The translations under genes were made by a program, and so were the position numbers. Below, in pieces: positions 43,017 to 52,210 of a stretch of 64,000 nucleotides of DNA (within the stretch, counting starts at the first letter, position 1; each line of letters opens with the position of its first letter). The stretch is from Clostridia bacterium (GTDB lineage: Bacteria; Bacillota; Clostridia; Christensenellales; Aristaeellaceae), in NCBI GenBank assembly GCA_030530315.1, contig JAUMVG010000004.1, forward strand, positions 21,730 to 85,729, read 5' to 3'. The notes under the pieces are model-generated. The model saw only the letters and a program-made list of their open reading frames with translations. It ran no database searches and was not told the DNA's origin.

Positions 43017-43751
43017 TTATCCCTCGATGATGCTTCGCATGTCGTAGAGGCCGGGGGCCTTCCCCGCCAGGAAGGCGGCGGCGGCCAGCGCGCCCCGGGC
43101 GAACAGCGAGCGATTCTCCGCCTCGTGCTTCAGGGTGATGGTCTCGCTGCCGGAGGCGATGATGATCTCGTGGGTGCCCACCTCGCCGCCGTAGCGCAGC
43201 GAGTGGATGCCGATCTCCTTGGGCGAGCGCTTGCCGTATTCGTGCCGGCCCACCACCAGCTCCGCCTCGGGCCGGACCTCGCAGATCCGCCGCGCCAGCA
43301 GCAGCGCCGTGCCGCTGGGCACGTCCAGCTTCTGGTTGTGGTGGCGCTCGATGATCTCGATATCCGCCTCCGGGAACATCGCCGCCGCGCGACGCGCCAG
43401 GTCCGCCAGCAGCGCCACGCCGATGGACATGTTCGCCGACAGGAACACGGGGATGGCCTTCGCGGCCTCGCGGATCAGCGCCAGCTCATCCTCGGTCTGC
43501 CCCGTGGTGGCGATGACCGCCGGCAGGGCGCGCCGGACGCAGTAGTCCATCACCTGGGCCGTGGCGGCGTGGTTGGAGAAGTCCACCACCACGTCCGCCG
43601 GGCCGTCGTACTGCCCCAGGGCGCTCAGGCCCTCGCCCTCGCCGAAGCGCGCGTCCACTTTGGCTGCGACCCTGTGCGCCCCGGACTGTTCAATGGCCTC
43701 GGCCAGTATCCGGCCCATGCGGCCGTTCGCGCCGTTGATGATAATATCCAT
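43017..43751 (-). CDS. dapB: 4-hydroxy-tetrahydrodipicolinate reductase
   Basis: The 244-residue NAD(P)H-dependent enzyme makes the second step of the diaminopimelate pathway. The nucleotide motif NGANGRMGRIL lies at 6-16. The catalytic region ERHHNQKLDVPSGTA has His137-His138 and Lys141. GRHEYGKRSPKEIGIHSLR closes the substrate site. The start at 43751 has GGAGG upstream. dapA is upstream, separated by 136 bases. Confidence 0.96.
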   Translation of the reverse strand: MDIIINGANGRMGRILAEAIEQSGAHRVAAKVDARFGEGEGLSALGQYDGPADVVVDFSNHAATAQVMDYCVRRALPAVIATTGQTEDELALIREAAKAIPVFLSANMSIGVALLADLARRAAAMFPEADIEIIERHHNQKLDVPSGTALLLARRICEVRPEAELVVGRHEYGKRSPKEIGIHSLRYGGEVGTHEIIIASGSETITLKHEAENRSLFARGALAAAAFLAGKAPGLYDMRSIIEG

Positions 43752-43887
43752 GGCATAGCCTCCGTATCCGGAAGAGTCGAAGTGTGTTCCAGCCGGGCCT
43801 GAGCGCGCCCCTGTCCGCCTGAACAGGAATCCCATTTCCGCCCTTTCAGCTCCACACTCTTCACTCTAAACTCTCAACTCTAAACTC

Positions 43888-44775
43888 TCAAACCAGCCCC
43901 TGCTCCGCCATCAGGGCGCGCAGCTTCTGCCAGTGGGCCTCCTCCATGGGCGTCAGGGGCAGGCGCAGGATGTTCTCGCACCAGCCCATGGCCGCCATGG
44001 CCGCCTTGACGGGGATGGGATTCACCTCGCTGAACAGGGCCTGGATCAGCGGCAGCAGCGCGCACTGCATCCGTGCGCTGCCGGCCACGTCGCCCTCGAA
44101 GAAGCGGTGGCACATCCGGGAGGTCTCGGCGGGCAGGAGGTTGGACAGCACGGAGATCACGCCGCTGCCGCCCATGGACAGCACCGGCACCACCTGGTCG
44201 TCGTTGCCAGAGTAGATATCCAGCTTGTCCCCCACCAGGGCCGCGGTCTCCACGATCTTGGAGATGTTGCCATTGGCCTCCTTGATGCCGACGATGTTGG
44301 GGTGGTCGGCCAGCGCCAGGTAGGTGGCGGGCTCGATGTTCACGCCGGTGCGGGAAGGCACGTTGTAGAGGATGATGGGCCTGTCCACCGCGTCGGCGAT
44401 GGCGGTATACATGGCCACCAGGCCCTTCTGGGTGGCCTTGTTGTAGTAGGGCGTGACCACCAGCAGCGCATCCGCGCCAGCCTGGCAGGCAAAGCGGGAC
44501 AGGGTGACGGCGCGGCGGGCGTCGTTGGAGCCGGTGCCCGCGATGATGGGCACGCGGCCGGCGGCCCGCTCCACGGAGTAGCGGATGGCCTCCTGGTGCT
44601 CGTCGTAGGTCAGCGTGGAACCCTCGCCGGTGGTGCCGGCGATCACCAGGGCGTCGATGCCCTGGTCGATCTGCCAGTCGATCAGCTTGCCAAAGGCGGC
44701 GTAGTCGATCCCATCGTCGGTCAGCGGCGTGATCAGCGCCGTGGCGGCGCCGCGGAATACGGTGTTCTTCTTCAT
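43888..44775 (-). CDS. dapA: 4-hydroxy-tetrahydrodipicolinate synthase
   Basis: The 295-residue TIM-barrel aldolase condenses pyruvate with aspartate semialdehyde. GTTGEGSTLT near 47-56, Tyr137 in ILYNVPSRTG and the Schiff-base Lys165 in GIKEANGN are all present. It is the first gene of the operon, with a lysine riboswitch and terminator in the 5' leader, so transcription should fall when lysine is abundant. Confidence 0.96.
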   Translation of the reverse strand: MKKNTVFRGAATALITPLTDDGIDYAAFGKLIDWQIDQGIDALVIAGTTGEGSTLTYDEHQEAIRYSVERAAGRVPIIAGTGSNDARRAVTLSRFACQAGADALLVVTPYYNKATQKGLVAMYTAIADAVDRPIILYNVPSRTGVNIEPATYLALADHPNIVGIKEANGNISKIVETAALVGDKLDIYSGNDDQVVPVLSMGGSGVISVLSNLLPAETSRMCHRFFEGDVAGSARMQCALLPLIQALFSEVNPIPVKAAMAAMGWCENILRLPLTPMEEAHWQKLRALMAEQGLV

Positions 44776-44844
44776 GTTCTTTCACCTCGCGCGTTATTTC
44801 CTCTTATTGCAATCGCTCCGCGCGGCGGCATCCGGTTATTTGCT

Positions 44845-44879
44845 AAAAACAAACAGCCAATGCGCGCCGCATTCGCTGT
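44845..44879 (-). terminator. riboswitch-controlled terminator upstream of dapA
   Basis: On the minus strand ACAGC pairs with GCTGT and AATGCG with CGCATT around one mismatch (44853-44879), followed by a U-rich run UUGUUUUU (rc of 44845-44852). Confidence 0.8.
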
Positions 44880-44940
44880 GTCCTTGTCAAAATCAGCCCC
44901 GGAACCGGGAACACGCCCCGGCGGGGAAAGGCACAATTAA

Positions 44941-45102
44941 TACATAGCGCTCCACAAACGCGGCAGTCAAACGGATATTGTCCGTTTGCCCAGACGAAGC
45001 CCGCCCTCTCCATCTTCGGCAGCGGCCCCTTTCACGGCTGGCAACGGCTTTGCGATGCCTTGCACCAGCGCTAATGATGACAGCTGCGCCTCTATCCTTT
45101 AA
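44941..45102 (-). ncRNA. lysine riboswitch (L box)
   Basis: On the minus strand the leader reads GGATAGAGGCGC at the 5' end, then AGCGCTGGTGC, GAAAGGGGCCGCTGCCGAAG in the core, and a 3' strand ending CTGCCGC...GTGGAGCGCTATG. These are the conserved elements of the L-box aptamer, and GGATAG pairs with CTATG to close P1. It is followed by an intrinsic terminator and dapA, so lysine binding should terminate the dap operon transcript. Confidence 0.92.
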
Positions 45103-45125
45103 TTGCAATATTCGGTTGTGCTGTC

Positions 45126-45154
45126 ATGCTATCACAAAAAAACAGCGCTGTCAA
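45126..45154 (-). promoter_or_regulatory. promoter of the dap operon
   Basis: On the minus strand a perfect TTGACA (rc of 45149-45154) and TAGCAT (rc of 45126-45131) have a 17-base spacer. They lie just upstream of the L box. Confidence 0.75.
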
Positions 45155-45281
45155 TCCCGCCCGCCGCCTATTATGGGCCGCATTCGGCAAAATAACCGTA
45201 TTTTCGCACACTGTTTACAAGAGTGTCTACGGCATGTCCGCATCTTTATGCGCATACGATTGCATGTAAAGCATTTTTAAC

Positions 45282-45310
45282 TTGCATTTCAAAGGCGCAG
45301 ACCGTATAAT
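45282..45310 (+). promoter_or_regulatory. promoter of the argD-like gene
   Basis: TTGCAT (45282-45287) and a perfect TATAAT (45305-45310) with a 17-base spacer. Confidence 0.78.
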
Positions 45311-45358
45311 CATTGTATATTTATAAATACGCTATCCTGCGCAAGGGAGGCTTTATCC

Positions 45359-46525
45359 ATGACCCATTGGATGAACACCGACAAGACCTACGTGGCGAAC
45401 ACCTATGCCCGCTTCCCCGTGGAGCTGGTTTCCGGCAAGGGCTCGCTGCTGACCGACGCCGACGGCAAGAGCTACATCGACATGGGCTCGGGCATCGCGG
45501 TGAACGGCTTCGGCGTCGCCGACGACGCCTGGATTCAAGCCGTGACGGAGCAGCTGGGCAAGCTGCCCCACGCCTCCAACCTGTACTACACCGAGCCGTG
45601 CGCGCTGCTGGCCCAGCTGCTGTGCGAGCGCACCGGCATGAAGAAGGTATTCTTCGGCAACTCCGGCGCGGAGGCCAACGAGTGCGCCATCAAGGCGGCC
45701 CGCAAGTATTCCGCGGAGGCGAAGGGTCCCGGGTGCTACACCATCGTGACCTTGAAGAACAGCTTCCACGGCCGCACGCTGGCCACCCTCTCCGCCACCG
45801 GCCAGGACCACTACCACGAGCTGTACCAGCCCCTGGTGCCGGGCTTTGAATCCATCGAGAAGGGCGACCTGGACGCGCTGAAGGCCATCGACCGGGAGAA
45901 GGGCGTGGCCGGCATACTGATCGAGTGCGTGCAGGGCGAGGGCGGCGTGGTGCCGCTGGAGGCGGACTTCGTCCACGCCCTGGCGGACTACGCCCACGAA
46001 AACGGCATCCCCCTGATGGTGGACGAGGTGCAGACCGGCAACGGCCGCAGCGGCGCGCTCTATTCCTACATGACCTTCGGCATCCAGCCGGACATCGTGT
46101 CCACGGCCAAGGGCCTGGGTGGCGGCCTGCCCATCGGCGCCTGCCTGCTGGGCGAGCGGGTGCAGAACGCGCTGGGCCCCGGCGACCACGGCTCCACCTT
46201 CGGCGGCAACCCCGCCGCCTGCGCCGGCGCGCTGAGCATCATGCGGCGCATGGACGACGCTCTGCTGGAGGGCGTGCGCCAGCGCAGCGCCTACGTCTTC
46301 GAGGCCCTCACCGGCGCTCCGGGCGTCGAATCCGTCTCCGGCCTGGGCCTGATGATCGGCATCAAGACCGTCAAGCCCGCCAGAGAGGTGGTCAATAAGT
46401 GCATCGAAAACGGCGTGCTCTGCCTGACCGCCAAGGACCGCGTGCGGCTGCTGCCCGCGCTGAACATCCCCATGGATCAGCTGAAGCAGGCCGTCGAGAC
46501 GATCAAGGCCGCCTGCGCCGAGTGA
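45359..46525 (+). CDS. argD: Acetylornithine-type class III aminotransferase (possible N-acetyl-DAP aminotransferase)
   Basis: The 388-residue PLP enzyme has FFGNSGAEANECAIK near 98-112, FHGRT near 136, the DEVQTGNGRSG segment near 222-232 and the cofactor Lys251 in STAKGLGGGLP. The sequence matches acetylornithine aminotransferase. No arginine genes lie nearby. It is divergent from the dap operon, which lacks the N-acetyl-aminoketopimelate aminotransferase. ArgD-type enzymes are known to act on the analogous succinyl-DAP intermediate in other bacteria, so it may fill that step here (inference). Confidence 0.9.
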   Translation: MTHWMNTDKTYVANTYARFPVELVSGKGSLLTDADGKSYIDMGSGIAVNGFGVADDAWIQAVTEQLGKLPHASNLYYTEPCALLAQLLCERTGMKKVFFGNSGAEANECAIKAARKYSAEAKGPGCYTIVTLKNSFHGRTLATLSATGQDHYHELYQPLVPGFESIEKGDLDALKAIDREKGVAGILIECVQGEGGVVPLEADFVHALADYAHENGIPLMVDEVQTGNGRSGALYSYMTFGIQPDIVSTAKGLGGGLPIGACLLGERVQNALGPGDHGSTFGGNPAACAGALSIMRRMDDALLEGVRQRSAYVFEALTGAPGVESVSGLGLMIGIKTVKPAREVVNKCIENGVLCLTAKDRVRLLPALNIPMDQLKQAVETIKAACAE

Positions 46526-46679
46526 TCGTTTGATTTGTGCTCCGATTTGTCCGGATGTTTCGGGCGGGAGGCATGTGCCTCCCGCCCGCTATATGTGTTT
46601 ATTGTCCCTTTTTACTGAACAGATGGTCGTTCTTCGCACGCATCGTAACATCTTCTTGTCATGTTCCATGTCGGGACGT

Positions 46680-47185
46680 TTTTTTGCGGCGGATTCCCGG
46701 CACAAGAATCTTCGGCGCTCGCCCACGCTGCGGTCGAGCTGCCTCGATTAAAAAGTGCCGGAGAATTCCGCCGCCTTTCATTGAGGAACAGCGATAGAGA
46801 AACTGCCAAAAGCCTTCCCCCTTGGGGAAGGTGCAGGATGTTGACAAAGTCAACAGACTGGAGGCCGCTGAAAGAGTCTGCAAGGCAAGGCGGCAAGCCT
46901 GCAAAAAAGGGAGTTTACCCGGTCGTAAATGACCGCATTTTGCAGGCGCTGCCAACGCAGCAAGCAAGAATCCCACCTACTTTTCTTCAATCAGGTGGGA
47001 TTCCTGCGATTGCGGGCTTTGTCAGCGGTCTGAGCCTTCCCCCTTGGGGAAGGTGGCCGATCGAAGCGAGGTCGGATGAGGTCGTTACCCGCATAAGAGT
47101 GCTACTTCACTTACACCGTTTGTTCTCTCGCTGCGTTCCATGTCGGAACGTTTTTTTCGACGGCTTCCCCGCTGATTGTCGCCGT
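46680..47185. repeat. mosaic of dispersed intergenic repeats (gap 46526-47368)
   Basis: No gene is supported in this 843-base gap. The stretch 46707-46749 is identical to 6006-6048. The stretches 46801-46833 and 47033-47082 repeat the CCTTCCCC/GGGGAAGG palindrome module of 5848-5915. A phrase CATGTCGGGACG or its variant, followed by T runs, occurs near 46671, 47142 and 5966. Between them, 46834-47030 carries further inverted repeats. Confidence 0.82.
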
Positions 47186-47368
47186 ACTACGCTTGTTTGC
47201 CCGGCGACAATCACACGGAAAACATGCCGCCGGGAAAACACGTCCCCCGGTCTCCCTTATACCTCATCTCTTTTCCCTTCACCCTCGCCTCAATTTCCCC
47301 TTGCAAAAGCCGCCCACATCCCCTATAATGATCGAAACCCACATTTCATTCGGACAAAGGAGCGCGCC

Positions 47369-48550
47369 ATGCAATACAGAATCAATCCCAAAAACGGCCA
47401 GTCCCTCTCCGCGCTGGGCTTTGGCTGCATGCGCTTCACCAAGCGCGGCGCCGCCATCGACCAGGAAAAGGCCAACAAGGAGCTGGCCCTGGCCCTGGAG
47501 AAGGGCGTCAACTACTTCGACACCGCCTACATCTACCCCGGCAGCGAGGTGTGCCTGGGCAACTTCATCCAGGCGTACCACTGCCGCGACAGGCTCAACA
47601 TCGCCACCAAGCTGCCCCAGTACCGGGTCAAGCGCATCGAGGACGCCACCCGCTTCTTTGACGAGGAGCTGGCCCGCCTGCAGACCGACCACGTGGACTA
47701 CTACCTGATGCACATGCTCAACGACGCCAAGAGCTGGGAGCGGCTGTGCCAGCTGGGCATCCGGGAGTGGATCGCCGAGCGCAAGGCCTCCGGCGCCATC
47801 CGCAACATCGGCTTCTCCTTCCACGGCGGCACGGCGCAGTTCAAGGCGCTGGTGGACGCCTTCGACTGGGACTTCTGCCAGATCCAGTTCAACTACATGG
47901 ACGAGCACAGCCAGGCCGGCATCGAGGGGCTCAACTATGCCCACGAGAAGGGCCTGCCCGTCGTCATCATGGAGCCCCTGCGGGGCGGGCGGCTGGCGGG
48001 CGGCCTGCCCCAGGCGGCCCGGAAGGAGTTCGAGGCGGCGACACCCCGGCGCAGCCCCGCCGACTGGGGCCTGCGGTGGATCTGGAACCACCCCCAGGTG
48101 ACGGTGGTGCTCTCCGGCATGAACGACGTCAGCCAGGTGGAGGAGAACTGCCGCGTGGCCAGCGAGGCCATGCCCGTGTCCCTCAGTTCCCAGGAGCTGG
48201 CCCTGTTCGACCGGGTGCTGGCCGCCATCCATAAGGGCGTCCGGGTGGGCTGCACCGGCTGCGGCTACTGCCAGCCCTGTCCCAGGGGCGTGGATATCCC
48301 CACCTGCTTCGCCGCCTATAACGTCAGCTACTCCGACGGCATGATCAACGGCATGCGGGAATACATGATGTGCACCACGCTGCGCAAGGTGCGCAGCAAC
48401 GCCGGCCTGTGCGTCAAGTGCGGCAAGTGCGAGCAGCACTGTCCCCAGCACATCGACATCCGCAACCAGCTGGACAACGTGAAGAAGCGGCTGGAAAACC
48501 CGGCCTACAAGGTGGCGGCCTGGGTCGCGCCGAAGATCCTGAAGTACTGA
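47369..48550 (+). CDS. Aldo/keto reductase with C-terminal 4Fe-4S ferredoxin motifs
   Basis: The 393-residue protein has an N-terminal aldo/keto reductase barrel (about 1-280; YFDTAYIYPGSE near 52, IRNIGFSFHGG near 145). The C-terminal part has two cysteine clusters, GCTGCGYCQPCP and LCVKCGKCEQHCP, typical of the COG1453 subfamily. The [4Fe-4S] clusters may pass electrons to the reductase site. The substrate is unknown. The ATG at 47369 has AAAGGAG upstream. The frame stays open far upstream through the repeat mosaic, which I regard as non-coding. Confidence 0.9.
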   Translation: MQYRINPKNGQSLSALGFGCMRFTKRGAAIDQEKANKELALALEKGVNYFDTAYIYPGSEVCLGNFIQAYHCRDRLNIATKLPQYRVKRIEDATRFFDEELARLQTDHVDYYLMHMLNDAKSWERLCQLGIREWIAERKASGAIRNIGFSFHGGTAQFKALVDAFDWDFCQIQFNYMDEHSQAGIEGLNYAHEKGLPVVIMEPLRGGRLAGGLPQAARKEFEAATPRRSPADWGLRWIWNHPQVTVVLSGMNDVSQVEENCRVASEAMPVSLSSQELALFDRVLAAIHKGVRVGCTGCGYCQPCPRGVDIPTCFAAYNVSYSDGMINGMREYMMCTTLRKVRSNAGLCVKCGKCEQHCPQHIDIRNQLDNVKKRLENPAYKVAAWVAPKILKY

Positions 48551-48570
48551 TTTTCCCCGGCGATACCGTT

Positions 48571-48685
48571 CCCGCCGCGTTGACCTAAAGACGCGGCGGG
48601 ATTATAAGATAGAGCGGTAAACTCTCCATTACATCGCAAAGCCGCCGTCCCTAAGTTTTGTCGGGGGCGGCGGCTTTATTTTTTG
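48571..48685. terminator. terminators between convergent genes
   Basis: A perfect 10-bp stem (48571-48580 with 48591-48600) and a second longer stem (about 48638-48651 with 48663-48676) followed by TTATTTTTTG lie after the reductase gene. The second can act as its terminator. Confidence 0.75.
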
Positions 48686-48688
48686 TTC

Positions 48689-49693
48689 TTACCTTTGCAG
48701 CCCGCACAGCGCCTCGTGCACGGCCAGCAGGTTCGCCGGGTCGGTGTCCAGCGGGATCTCGCAGCCCGCGGCCACGATGCTGTTTTCAGCCATCTCCGCG
48801 CAGCGCACCGACGCTTCGCGGACATCCTCGGGCGTGCCGTACAGCGCCACGGTCACCGGGTTGAAGTTGCCGCAGACGCAGCCCTTGCCCCGCATCAGTT
48901 CGCCGGCACGGGCCATGTCCACCATGTGGTCGCAGTCCAGGATGTCGGTGCCGGTCTGAGTGATCCGATCCAGGATCGGGTTGATGTTGCCGCACACGTG
49001 CAACTTCACCCGCGCGCCCGCGCCGTGGATCGCCTCGATCATGCGCCGCTCGTACTCAAAGGCGAACTCGTCAAAGAGCCTCGGCCCGATCAGCGAGGCG
49101 GCGGCGTCACCGACGCCGATGATCTCCGCGCCCTCGGCCACCTGCGCCAGAGCGAACTTCAATTCCAGCTCGTAGCAGTAGTCCAGCAGCTCCCGGGCGG
49201 CCTCCGGCTCCTCCATCAAAAACATCAGGAAGGGCTGCACGTCCATGAAGTTGCACGCCGCGGCGAAGGCGCCCTCGACCCAGCCTACCACCGGGGCCTC
49301 GCCCCGGGCGGCCTCCTTCAAAACCCGCACGGATTCGATCCGGTCGCTCATGGCGGGGCCGTCCCAGGGATCCACCAGCTTCAGCTTGGACAGGTCGGAC
49401 GCCTCGCGGATGAAGGGCACCGGGCAGTAGGGCACGCCCTTCTCCGGCACGACCACCTCCGCGCCCACGTCGCCGGGCTCCCGCACGGAGTCAGAGATCG
49501 TCCACAGGCAGTCCAGGCCGTACCGCTCATAGCAGCGCAGCATGCCCTCGGCCAGCAGCCGGCCGTTGCGGATGACCTGCCCGTAATGGTGGCCGGTCTC
49601 CCGGGCGGCGAACAGCATGACGATGTTCATGTTCGGGGGACGGTCCACCGGCTTGCCCTCGATGCGATTCATCATTCGTTCGTAGGCGTTCAC
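48689..49693 (-). CDS. UroD/MtaA-family corrinoid methyltransferase
   Basis: The 334-residue TIM-barrel protein belongs to the methylcobamide methyltransferase group. The zinc ligands expected for the MtaA/MtbA type are visible: His and Cys in KLHVCGN near 238-244 and a later Cys in VAAGCEIP near 312-319. That pattern is complete here, in contrast to the UroD-like protein at 23296-24342. The start is GTG at 49693 with GGGGGAGAG upstream. It is at the end of a minus-strand run that includes late cobalamin genes. The methyl acceptor is unknown. Confidence 0.87.
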   Translation of the reverse strand: MNAYERMMNRIEGKPVDRPPNMNIVMLFAARETGHHYGQVIRNGRLLAEGMLRCYERYGLDCLWTISDSVREPGDVGAEVVVPEKGVPYCPVPFIREASDLSKLKLVDPWDGPAMSDRIESVRVLKEAARGEAPVVGWVEGAFAAACNFMDVQPFLMFLMEEPEAARELLDYCYELELKFALAQVAEGAEIIGVGDAAASLIGPRLFDEFAFEYERRMIEAIHGAGARVKLHVCGNINPILDRITQTGTDILDCDHMVDMARAGELMRGKGCVCGNFNPVTVALYGTPEDVREASVRCAEMAENSIVAAGCEIPLDTDPANLLAVHEALCGLQR

Positions 49694-49757
49694 ACTTCTC
49701 TCCCCCTCTGTATTCGCGGTTTCACGAAAAACGAGCTTCCAAATGCCCTTTTATGTA

Positions 49758-51137
49758 TCAGAACCCGTCGGCGATCCGCCGGGCCACGTAGACGCCGCTG
49801 GCGCTGGCGTGGCTCAGGGAGTGGGTCACGCCGCTGCCGTCGCCGATGACATACAGCCCCTTGTGGCATGTCTCCAGATTGCGGTCCAGCTCCACCTCCA
49901 TGTTGTAGAACTTGACCTCCACGCCGTAGAGCAGCGTGTCGTCGTTGGCGGTGCCGGGGGCGATCTTGTCCAGGGCGTAGATCATCTCGATGATGCCGTC
50001 CAGTATGCGCTTGGGCAGCACCAGGCTCAGGTCGCCGGGGGTGGCCGCCAGGGTGGGCTTCACCGTGCCCTCGTCGATGCGTTTCTGGGTGCTTCGGCGT
50101 CCCCGCTCCAGGTCGCCGAAGCGCTGCACGATGGCCCCGCCGCCCAGCATGTTGGACAGCCGCACGATGCTCTCGCCGTAGCCGTTGCTGTCATGGAAGG
50201 GCTCGGAGAAGTGCTTGGACACCAGCAGGGCGAAGTTGGTGTTGTCGGTCTTGCGGGCCTCGTCCTCAAAGCTGTGGCCGTTGACGGTGACGATGCCGTT
50301 GGTGTTCTCGTTGACCACGATGCCCCGGGGATTCATGCAGAAGGTGCGCACGTGATCCTCGTACTTCTCCGTGCGATAAACGATCTTGCTCTCGTACAGC
50401 TCGTCGGTGATGTGGGCGAAGATCACGGCAGGCAGCTCCACCCGCACGCCCAGGTCCACGCGGTTGGACTTGGTGCCGATGCCCAGCTCTCCGCAGACCT
50501 TCTCCATCCACTTGCTGCCGCTGCGGCCCACGGACACCACGCACCGGCGGCACTCGGCGGCCCCGCCTTCCCAGCGCACGCGGAAGCCCTCGTCCGCGCC
50601 GACGACCTCGATGCCGTCCACCTGGGTGTTGAAGAAGAAGTCCACCCTGTCCTTCAGCGCCTCGAACAGGTTTCCCAGCACCACGTAGTTGATGTCCGTG
50701 CCCAGGTGGCGCACGCTGGCCTCCAGCAGCGTCAGCTTGTTCTGCATGCACAGCTTCTTGAACCGGGTGCCCGCGGTGGAATACAGCGCCGTGCCCTCGC
50801 CGCCGTTGGCGACGTTGATCTGGTCCACGTAGTGCATCAGCTCCATGGCCTCGTCCCGGCCGATGTACTCGTACAGCGTGCCGCCGAAGTCATTGGTGAT
50901 GTTGTACTTGCCGTCGGAGAAGGCGCCCGCCCCGCCAAAGCCGTTCATGATGGCGCAGCTGGGGCACTTGATGCAGGCCTTCACCTTTTTCCCGTCGATG
51001 GGGCAGCGGCGCTTGTCCAGGGGATTGCCGGACTCGAACACGGCCACCTTCAGGTCGGGCCGCTTCTGGGTCAGCTCCCAGGCGGAAAAGATGCCGCCCG
51101 GGCCCGCCCCGATGATGATGACGTCATAATGCTTCAT
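49758..51137 (-). CDS. FAD-dependent dehydrogenase (COG2509 type)
   Basis: The 459-residue flavoprotein has an N-terminal dinucleotide motif VIIIGAGPGGIFSAWEL and, near 47-68, a cysteine-containing stretch RRCPIDGKKVKACIKCPSC. This Cys-rich insert is typical of the COG2509 group of uncharacterised FAD-dependent dehydrogenases and may hold a cluster or redox disulfide. The C-terminal YVIGDGSGVTHSLSHASASG closes the FAD site. Reaction unknown. It lies between cbiB and the methyltransferase gene in a run of same-strand genes. Confidence 0.88.
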   Translation of the reverse strand: MKHYDVIIIGAGPGGIFSAWELTQKRPDLKVAVFESGNPLDKRRCPIDGKKVKACIKCPSCAIMNGFGGAGAFSDGKYNITNDFGGTLYEYIGRDEAMELMHYVDQINVANGGEGTALYSTAGTRFKKLCMQNKLTLLEASVRHLGTDINYVVLGNLFEALKDRVDFFFNTQVDGIEVVGADEGFRVRWEGGAAECRRCVVSVGRSGSKWMEKVCGELGIGTKSNRVDLGVRVELPAVIFAHITDELYESKIVYRTEKYEDHVRTFCMNPRGIVVNENTNGIVTVNGHSFEDEARKTDNTNFALLVSKHFSEPFHDSNGYGESIVRLSNMLGGGAIVQRFGDLERGRRSTQKRIDEGTVKPTLAATPGDLSLVLPKRILDGIIEMIYALDKIAPGTANDDTLLYGVEVKFYNMEVELDRNLETCHKGLYVIGDGSGVTHSLSHASASGVYVARRIADGF

Positions 51138-51205
51138 ATGTTGATACCTCCGGGGATACAGCCCGTCCTTTGGGCCTGATTGTCGATATTATTGGTTGTC
51201 TGCGT

Positions 51206-52165
51206 TCACCCGATCAGCAGGCCGATGGCGGCGATGATCGCCAGCATCAGTCCCGCCGAGGCGAACATCAACAGGTTCGTCCTGCGGATGTCCGCGCCCT
51301 CCGGCGGGCGCAGGTTGTCGCCGATGGTGGGTTTATGCACGGTCTTGCCGAAGTATTCGTGGTCGCCGCCCAGCTGCACGCCCAGCGCCCCCGCCGCGGC
51401 GGACTCGCTCCAGGCGCAGTTGGGAGACAGGTGGTTGGCGTGGTCCCGCCGCACGGTGCGGAAGGCGCGCGCGCCGTCCAGCCCCAGCGGGAAGGCCGCC
51501 AGGCACATCAGCAGCGCCGTGATCCGCGCGGGCACGTAGTTCCACACGTCGTCCGCCTTCGCGGCGAACCAGCCCACGTCCCGGTACTTCTCGTCCAGGT
51601 AGCCGATCATGCTGTCCAGCGTGCTGGCGGCCTTGAAGGCCATGCCCAGCACCGGCCCGCCCAGGGCCAGGTAGATCATCGGGGAGATCACGCCGTCGGT
51701 GAGGTTCTCCGCCACGGTCTCGATGGTGGCGCAGAGGATCTCCCGCCGGGAGAGATTCGCGGTGTCCCGGCCCACGATGCGGCCCACCCGCTTTCTGCCC
51801 GCCTCCAGCGACTCCTCCAGGGCCCGCCGCACGCCCTCGGCCTCGTCGGCCAGGTTCCGGGCGGACAGGCACATCCAGCTGATCAGCGCCATGCCGATGA
51901 AGCGGGGCCAGAAGCCCAGCAGACCCAACAGGTACAGCGCCAGCGCCGTGGCGCAGGCTGTCACCAGCACCGTGGACACGGCAACCAGCACGGCACTGCG
52001 GCGCAGGGTGCGGGAAGTGGGATTGTCCCGCTTCGCCCACTTTTCCGCGAAGGATATGTACTTTCCAATCAGCCGCACCGGGTGGTAGAACCACTCCGGA
52101 TCGCCGACGATCAGGTCGATGAGCGCCCCGACCAGCAGGGCGAGGATGTGGGTTGGCATATGCAT
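51206..52165 (-). CDS. cbiB: Adenosylcobinamide-phosphate synthase
   Basis: The 319-residue membrane protein attaches (R)-1-aminopropanol-2-phosphate to adenosylcobyric acid. LIVGDPEWFYHPVRLIGKYI at the N-terminus and AWSESAAAGALGVQLGGDH near the C-terminus are CbiB/CobD hallmarks. There are several membrane segments. The ribosome-binding site is weak. Its substrate is supplied by CobQ and by the threonine-phosphate decarboxylase encoded upstream. Confidence 0.95.
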   Translation of the reverse strand: MHMPTHILALLVGALIDLIVGDPEWFYHPVRLIGKYISFAEKWAKRDNPTSRTLRRSAVLVAVSTVLVTACATALALYLLGLLGFWPRFIGMALISWMCLSARNLADEAEGVRRALEESLEAGRKRVGRIVGRDTANLSRREILCATIETVAENLTDGVISPMIYLALGGPVLGMAFKAASTLDSMIGYLDEKYRDVGWFAAKADDVWNYVPARITALLMCLAAFPLGLDGARAFRTVRRDHANHLSPNCAWSESAAAGALGVQLGGDHEYFGKTVHKPTIGDNLRPPEGADIRRTNLLMFASAGLMLAIIAAIGLLIG

Positions 52166-52210
52166 CTGTACTGATTTGCCGGGGCTTCGGCCCGCGCCAG
52201 CCGTCGCAAA

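Noticed and set aside
46661-47368. Upstream extension of the aldo/keto reductase frame through the repeat region
   Set aside because: The extension translates dispersed non-coding repeats, shows no family similarity, and a good ribosome-binding site marks the ATG at 47369.
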